Source of the DNA: Rhodospirillaceae bacterium
GTDB lineage: Bacteria; Pseudomonadota; Alphaproteobacteria; MPNO01; UBA2964
DNA: 10,600 bases
Direction: 5' to 3'
Assembly: GCA_002724505.1 (NCBI GenBank)
Contig: PBOV01000148.1
Span: 1 to 10,600, forward strand
Made by a program: the position numbers and the translations under genes. Position 1 is the first letter of the stretch. Each line of letters begins with the position of its first letter. Positions 7,713-10,600 of this stretch are shown in pieces. The notes under the pieces are model-generated. The model was not told where the DNA came from. It did not search any database and saw nothing but the letters and a program-made list of their open reading frames with translations.

Positions 7713-8064
7713 ATACTTCCCCGTCTTTCACCTTTACGTCAAACGGACGAAGGCGGGCGTTTTTATAACCCGGATGGACACCAGTTTTAAGATTGAATTC
7801 GTAGCCATGCCATGGACAAACGATATGCACGTCTTCATCCGACCAGGCCAGCCCCGTGCTCGTCTTATCGTCGGCTATCATTTCGACAACACGGTTAAGA
7901 ATTCGTCCCTGACAAACCGGGCCGCCTTGATGCACACACTTATTTTCATAAGCATAAAAATTGCCATCTACAAAAAACACACCGATTTCTAAGTCTCCAT
8001 GAACAATGACCTTTCGACCCCGATCCTCAAACTCATCATCGCGTCCTACATACAAATCCGCCAT
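7699..8064 (-). CDS. Rieske-type [2Fe-2S] ferredoxin
   Basis: 121-aa soluble single-domain Rieske protein, an electron carrier with a 2Cys-2His cluster. Ligands: Cys43 and His45 in NKCVHQGGPVCQG (41-53), Cys83 and His86 in VCPWHGYEFNLKTG (82-95). The second box and the following Y..LRPFDVKVKDGEVYV tail are typical of the NirD/BphA3-like group. The His45-Cys83 distance is 37 residues, much longer than the 15-17 of classical Rieske ferredoxins, because of an insert around 54-80 rich in D, T and S. There is no signal peptide. AAGGAG at 8071-8076 lies 6 nt before the ATG. The gene starts 21 bp after the amidohydrolase stop and overlaps the next gene by 14 bp. No Rieske oxygenase or reductase is in the operon, so the electron partner is unclear; the FprA-type reductase at 2851 is a candidate. 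Confidence 0.92.
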   Translation of the reverse strand: MADLYVGRDDEFEDRGRKVIVHGDLEIGVFFVDGNFYAYENKCVHQGGPVCQGRILNRVVEMIADDKTSTGLAWSDEDVHIVCPWHGYEFNLKTGVHPGYKNARLRPFDVKVKDGEVYVVT

Positions 8065-8070
8065 TTTTTT

Positions 8071-8076
8071 CTCCTT
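8071..8076 (-). promoter_or_regulatory. Rieske ferredoxin ribosome binding site
   Basis: AAGGAG on the minus strand, 6 nt before the ATG at 8064 and 9 bp past the amidohydrolase stop codon. It is a strong site consistent with operon expression. Confidence 0.8.
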
Positions 8077-8085
8077 TAAATCGCC

Positions 8086-9297
8086 TTATTTCTTTGGGGT
8101 ATCAATACCAAAAAGGCGAACAGCATTTTCTCCAAGAATATTGCGCTTCGCCTGCTCGTCAAGGAAGGGCAGATCATAAATTGTGCTAGGTGGATTAAAA
8201 TCCCAGTGAGGCCAGTCGGAGGCATATAGTAACTGGGTTTCAGCTTTTACCGCCTTAAATGTCTCTTCTGTCAAAGCCATATTGGAAGTTTCGATAGGCT
8301 GGCACGTGTAATACATGTCAGCCATGTACTCACTCGGAAGCTTCTTTAGCAAAGGGGCTTCGGATGGCCGCATTAAATACTCCGAATCTAAACGTTGCAT
8401 CAGAAAGGCTAGCCAAGCGAGTCCAGACTCAATCCAAATAACATCTAGTTTAGGAAATCTCTCCTGCATCCCGTGTATGATCCAGTTTGTCATATGCACA
8501 ATATTGCAAAGTACAAAAGATATAGCGTGCATCGAGATGAAAAGATCAAGCTGCTTCATCCAGTCATCTCCCCAGGTCAGGCCAGCATGAAATGCTAACG
8601 GCAGGCCCCTTTCCTCGAGCTCACGATAGATCGGAATAAACTGGTTATGATGCACTGGCTTATAGCGAACTGCCGTTATCATAAAGCCTGATACATTTGG
8701 GTTATCTCCAAATTCACGAATAATTTTAAGACACATGTCAGGCTCAGAAATGGGTAAATAGAGCAGAGTTTTGACTCTGTCATCGACCGGAAGAATACGT
8801 TCACAAACCCAACGGTTATAAGCGAGTGCCAAATGCGCTTCTACTCTTGGCTGAGGATGCGTCCCAAGCTGCAACAAATTACCGGGAAACAATATTTGAT
8901 GATCCAACCCCATCGCATCCATCGAACGTCGGATGAGAGTGACGTCACGATGATTGGTTTTATCTTCAACCGCTTCGCCAATTTGGGTCTGATGCGGCAC
9001 ACGTCCGCCTACATCTTGGTAACGCAAACCCGGCATGGCGTTGGATAAACCAGGTGCGCCGCCTGTCCGAGACTGAAACTCTTGTCCATAATGTTTTAGG
9101 ATTGGGTCATCGAGATATTCGACAACCTCTCGCCAAGAGCTCATCTCCGAGTGATGCGCGTCAACATCTACAATCGTCCAGTCCCTGAACCCTTTCTCAA
9201 TCTGATATTTAGTTTCACGGGCTAAAATATCTCTTGTATCGGTCTCTGTGGTAATTTCCTGCGGAAGGTCTCGAGCCTGTTCCAATCCACTGTCCAT
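8086..9297 (-). CDS. Metal-dependent amidohydrolase (Amidohydro_2 / ACMSD-like family)
   Basis: 403-aa TIM-barrel enzyme of the amidohydrolase superfamily, in the branch that includes ACMSD and gamma-resorcylate decarboxylases. These hydrolyse or decarboxylate aromatic or cyclic acids with a single metal. Visible: WTIVDVDAHHSEM (40-52) at strand 1, where the usual HxH is replaced by D46-A-H48 followed by His49; LAFHAGLTWGDDW (234-246) with metal-ligand candidate His237; IVHMTNWI (266-273) with His268; IWIESGLAWLAFLMQRLD (287-304); and LLYASDWPHWDFNPP (356-370) with the conserved Asp361 and His364. The C-terminus ends NAVRLFGI, common in this family. ATG 9297 has GGAGG 7 nt upstream. It is the first gene of the minus-strand group and is divergent from a SnoaL-like gene. 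The substrate is not recognisable; decarboxylase or hydrolase activity are both possible. Confidence 0.88.
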   Translation of the reverse strand: MDSGLEQARDLPQEITTETDTRDILARETKYQIEKGFRDWTIVDVDAHHSEMSSWREVVEYLDDPILKHYGQEFQSRTGGAPGLSNAMPGLRYQDVGGRVPHQTQIGEAVEDKTNHRDVTLIRRSMDAMGLDHQILFPGNLLQLGTHPQPRVEAHLALAYNRWVCERILPVDDRVKTLLYLPISEPDMCLKIIREFGDNPNVSGFMITAVRYKPVHHNQFIPIYRELEERGLPLAFHAGLTWGDDWMKQLDLFISMHAISFVLCNIVHMTNWIIHGMQERFPKLDVIWIESGLAWLAFLMQRLDSEYLMRPSEAPLLKKLPSEYMADMYYTCQPIETSNMALTEETFKAVKAETQLLYASDWPHWDFNPPSTIYDLPFLDEQAKRNILGENAVRLFGIDTPKK

Positions 9298-9317
9298 TGT
9301 ATACCTCCGAATTAAGC

Positions 9318-9335
9318 GAGCCTTCGAGATGGCTC
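9318..9335. repeat. Inverted repeat in the predicted amidohydrolase 5' leader
   Basis: GAGCC (9318-9322) and GGCTC (9331-9335), an 8-nt loop with perfect 5-bp arms. It would sit in the untranslated leader of the amidohydrolase transcript, about 20 nt before its start codon and close to the GGAGG. It could be a weak leader hairpin or a second operator half. Confidence 0.3.
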
Positions 9336-9340
9336 AATAC

Positions 9341-9363
9341 GATTGTTTTATGATAAACCAATC
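9341..9363. promoter_or_regulatory. 23-bp near-perfect palindrome, probable operator
   Basis: Left arm GATTGTTTTAT (9341-9351), centre G (9352), right arm ATAAACCAATC (9353-9363). The arms are reverse complements at 10 of 11 positions. It lies in the 108-bp divergent region between the amidohydrolase and the SnoaL-like gene, covers the predicted -10 of the amidohydrolase promoter, and holds a TATGAT -10-like box on the plus strand. Size and symmetry fit a dimeric repressor such as MarR, TetR or GntR; which one is unknown. Confidence 0.6.
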
Positions 9364-9377
9364 TTCGATAACGACAA
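9350..9377 (-). promoter_or_regulatory. Putative amidohydrolase-operon promoter
   Basis: On the minus strand TTGTCG (9377-9372), 16-nt spacer, TATCAT (9355-9350). It matches sigma-70 consensus at 4 of 6 and 5 of 6. It would give a leader of about 45 nt. The -10 lies inside the palindrome, so a bound repressor would block it. Confidence 0.45.
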
Positions 9378-9405
9378 ACAAAGATTAAGGTTATATTTTC
9401 AGAGC

Positions 9406-9903
9406 ATGTCAGAACAGCAAATAGAGGCCAACCGGCTATTAGTAAATCGATTTTATCACGAGTTATGGAACGAGCATCAGTTTGAGATCGCCGAAGAAAT
9501 AATGACGGAGGACGTGACCTTCCATGGAGCACTAGGTAAAGAAACCAAAGGCATCACCGGATTAATAGACTATATTAGAAAGCTTCACGATACTTTTCCT
9601 GACTTTCGAATTTCAGTAGAAGACTTGGTTGCTGAAGAACAAAAAATTGCCGCATGCCTTACCTATCGCGGCACCCACGAGGCCGAAATATTTGGCATCG
9701 AGCCACAGGGTCAACTCGCACAATTTGTAGGCGTCGGCATTTTCATTGTACGCGCAGACCTCATCACCCATGTATGGGAACTCGGTGACAGGCTGACACT
9801 ACTCCAGCAGCTTAACGAACCAGAACATGATGACAGTATCTTAGATATGGATAGCCCACCAACAGACACCCGTGAAAAGCGTGTCGCAGAGTGGGATGAG
9901 TAA
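9406..9903 (+). CDS. SnoaL-like / ester cyclase family protein
   Basis: 165-aa protein of the NTF2-like fold, SnoaL (polyketide cyclase-like) group. Family features: NRLLVNRFYHELWNEHQFEI (9-28), the ITEDV-like EEIMTEDVTFHG (30-41), KGITGLIDYIRKLHDTFPDF (48-67), VAEEQKIAACLTYRGTHEAE (75-94), GIEPQGQ (97-103) and ITHVWELGDRLTLLQQL (120-136). Proteins of this group act as small-molecule isomerases, cyclases or hydrolases, or only bind a ligand; the substrate is not predictable. The frame stays open upstream to a TTG at 9343, but that stretch overlaps the palindrome and does not look like the family. ATG 9406 is therefore chosen, although its ribosome site is poor. The tail after residue 138 is acidic and looks disordered. 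It is divergent from the amidohydrolase, and a VOC gene follows after 67 bp. Confidence 0.85.
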   Translation: MSEQQIEANRLLVNRFYHELWNEHQFEIAEEIMTEDVTFHGALGKETKGITGLIDYIRKLHDTFPDFRISVEDLVAEEQKIAACLTYRGTHEAEIFGIEPQGQLAQFVGVGIFIVRADLITHVWELGDRLTLLQQLNEPEHDDSILDMDSPPTDTREKRVAEWDE

Positions 9904-9959
9904 CTGGCTAATAGATATTTTGTTCGTTGGCACATAGCCTTCGATAAAATTTTGCATAT

Positions 9960-9965
9960 AGGAGA
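9960..9965 (+). promoter_or_regulatory. VOC gene ribosome binding site
   Basis: AGGAGA 5 nt before the ATG at 9971. A strong site supporting this start. Confidence 0.75.
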
Positions 9966-9970
9966 TTCAA

Positions 9971-10372
9971 ATGATTGAGACCAAAGGGGTATGCCACTTC
10001 ACCATAGCCGTTACCGATACGAAGAAGAGTACTGATTTTTATACTGAGGTATTGGGCCTTAAACTCCTCAATGCTAATCATGAGCGAGGAATGGTATTTT
10101 TGGATTCTGCGGGCGACTGTATTGTCTTGATGAAAACTGAAACCACTATTGCACCTGTTCGACAACGCGACGCCCACCATGCTTTTCATATCGAAGCTGA
10201 TCAATATGATCAGGTCATTAAAGAGCTTAAGGATAAAAAAATTGAAATCCTGCTGGAGGACGAGCGCACAGGACGTGCCGTCGTAACAGGTCGAATTATT
10301 TATATTCCCGACCCTGACGGCAACGTCATCGAGCTAGTTGATATGTACTCCTACTCCGGATCTCCAGCCTAG
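9971..10372 (+). CDS. VOC-superfamily (glyoxalase / extradiol dioxygenase fold) protein
   Basis: 133-aa protein with two beta-alpha-beta-beta-beta repeats. Start: GVCHFTIAVTDTKKSTDFYTEVLGLKLL (6-33), with His9 as a likely metal ligand. Second half: AHHAFHIEADQYDQVIKELK (68-87), with His70 or His73, and IPDPDGNVIELVDMY (112-126), with Glu121 as the usual C-terminal metal ligand. The DPDGNxIEL signature is diagnostic of the superfamily. Members include glyoxalase I, extradiol dioxygenases, epimerases and fosfomycin-type transferases; the single-repeat-pair size and lack of an extradiol signature leave the reaction open. It probably shares a transcript with the SnoaL-like gene 67 bp upstream. 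It runs toward a convergent minus-strand gene 11 bp away. Confidence 0.87.
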   Translation: MIETKGVCHFTIAVTDTKKSTDFYTEVLGLKLLNANHERGMVFLDSAGDCIVLMKTETTIAPVRQRDAHHAFHIEADQYDQVIKELKDKKIEILLEDERTGRAVVTGRIIYIPDPDGNVIELVDMYSYSGSPA

Positions 10373-10382
10373 AAAGGCTTGG
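10364..10382. terminator. Short stem-loop between convergent genes
   Basis: AGCCT (10366-10370), loop AGAA, AGGCT (10375-10379), extended by CC/GG with one bulged base. It overlaps the VOC stop codon and sits between two convergent genes. It lacks a T-run, so any termination role is tentative. Confidence 0.25.
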
Positions 10383-10383
10383 G

Positions 10384-10600
10384 TTAGAGAACCTCAGTAA
10401 TAAGCTTTGTGGATGTCGGGTCTCGATAGGCTTCTTGGACAGACTTTAGTTCAGCTAATCCAATAGGATCGAGGTCGAATGCGGGCTCTTTATTAAGTGC
10501 CCAATGACCAGGGTGGTTTTCACCCGCTATTAAAATACCAGTGCGGGGCCCTGAAAGAGGTTTAGCCTCTGTTGGTACGCAAGCAAAAGAAATGCCAAGT
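10384..10600 (-). CDS. C-terminal 71 codons of an unidentified protein, cut by window edge
   Basis: A minus-strand frame is open from the window edge (10599) to the TAA at 10386-10384. The piece contains SGPRTGILIAGENHPGHWAL, then KEPAFDLDPIGLAEL, and ends STKLITEVL. It has no stop in 71 codons, reads like a genuine protein C-terminus, and ends 11 bp from the convergent VOC gene, as real genes in this window do. I do not recognise the family; no membrane segment or metal motif is evident. The 5' part lies beyond the window. Confidence 0.65.
   Translation of the reverse strand, partial: LGISFACVPTEAKPLSGPRTGILIAGENHPGHWALNKEPAFDLDPIGLAELKSVQEAYRDPTSTKLITEVL

Noticed and set aside
8952..8964. 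GATTGGTTTTATC, similar to one operator arm
   Set aside because: Located mid-gene in the amidohydrolase, no matching second arm seen; probably chance.
9343..9405. Upstream extension of the SnoaL-like gene from a TTG
   Set aside because: Overlaps the palindrome and promoter boxes, and the extra 21 residues do not fit the family; ATG 9406 is preferred.
9927..9955. TTGGCA as a -35 box for the VOC gene
   Set aside because: No acceptable -10 hexamer at 16-18 nt spacing; co-transcription with the SnoaL-like gene is simpler.
10197..10213. Perfect inverted repeat CTGATCA-ATA-TGATCAG
   Set aside because: Lies wholly inside the VOC gene and follows from the encoded DQYDQ; 7-bp arms in coding DNA are most simply coincidence.

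Overview
The window (by eye mid-40s % GC) looks like chromosomal DNA from a free-living proteobacterium. An aerobic, possibly marine alphaproteobacterium is my best guess. The clues are a fused-type KorAB, a mitochondrial-adrenodoxin-reductase-like ferredoxin-NADP reductase, a GcdH with a type III CoA-transferase, and a MarR regulator. That taxonomic call is an inference from gene content only. No RNA gene, CRISPR array, insertion sequence, prophage gene or long repeat was seen. Every gene-free stretch is shorter than 160 bp.

Layout. (1) Plus strand, 1-4176: the 3' part of korA (its 5' end lies outside the window) and korB, 3 bp apart. They form a 2-oxoacid:ferredoxin oxidoreductase, most likely acting on 2-oxoglutarate. 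After a 154-bp gap comes an FprA-type ferredoxin-NADP+ reductase. Together they can carry electrons from a 2-oxoacid through an unseen ferredoxin to NADP(H). (2) Minus strand, 9297 down to 4186, six genes in one direction: a metal-dependent amidohydrolase of the ACMSD-like family, a Rieske [2Fe-2S] ferredoxin, an unknown 99-residue protein overlapping it, glutaryl-CoA dehydrogenase, a CaiB/BaiF CoA-transferase and a MarR regulator. The first three are tightly packed. The last three each have 84-126 bp in front, with promoter-like boxes before gcdH and marR. (3) Plus strand from 9406: a SnoaL/ester-cyclase-like protein and a glyoxalase-fold (VOC) protein, divergent from the amidohydrolase. (4) At the right edge, the last 71 codons of an unidentified minus-strand gene.

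How it may work together: the CoA-transferase and GcdH make a credible glutarate -> glutaryl-CoA -> crotonyl-CoA step pair under MarR control. The amidohydrolase, Rieske, SnoaL-like and VOC genes have the flavour of an aromatic or cyclic-acid catabolic locus whose substrate cannot be read from sequence. The most distinctive non-coding signal is a 23-bp near-perfect palindrome (9341-9363) in the divergent intergenic region. It overlaps -10-like hexamers on both strands and looks like an operator controlling both directions.
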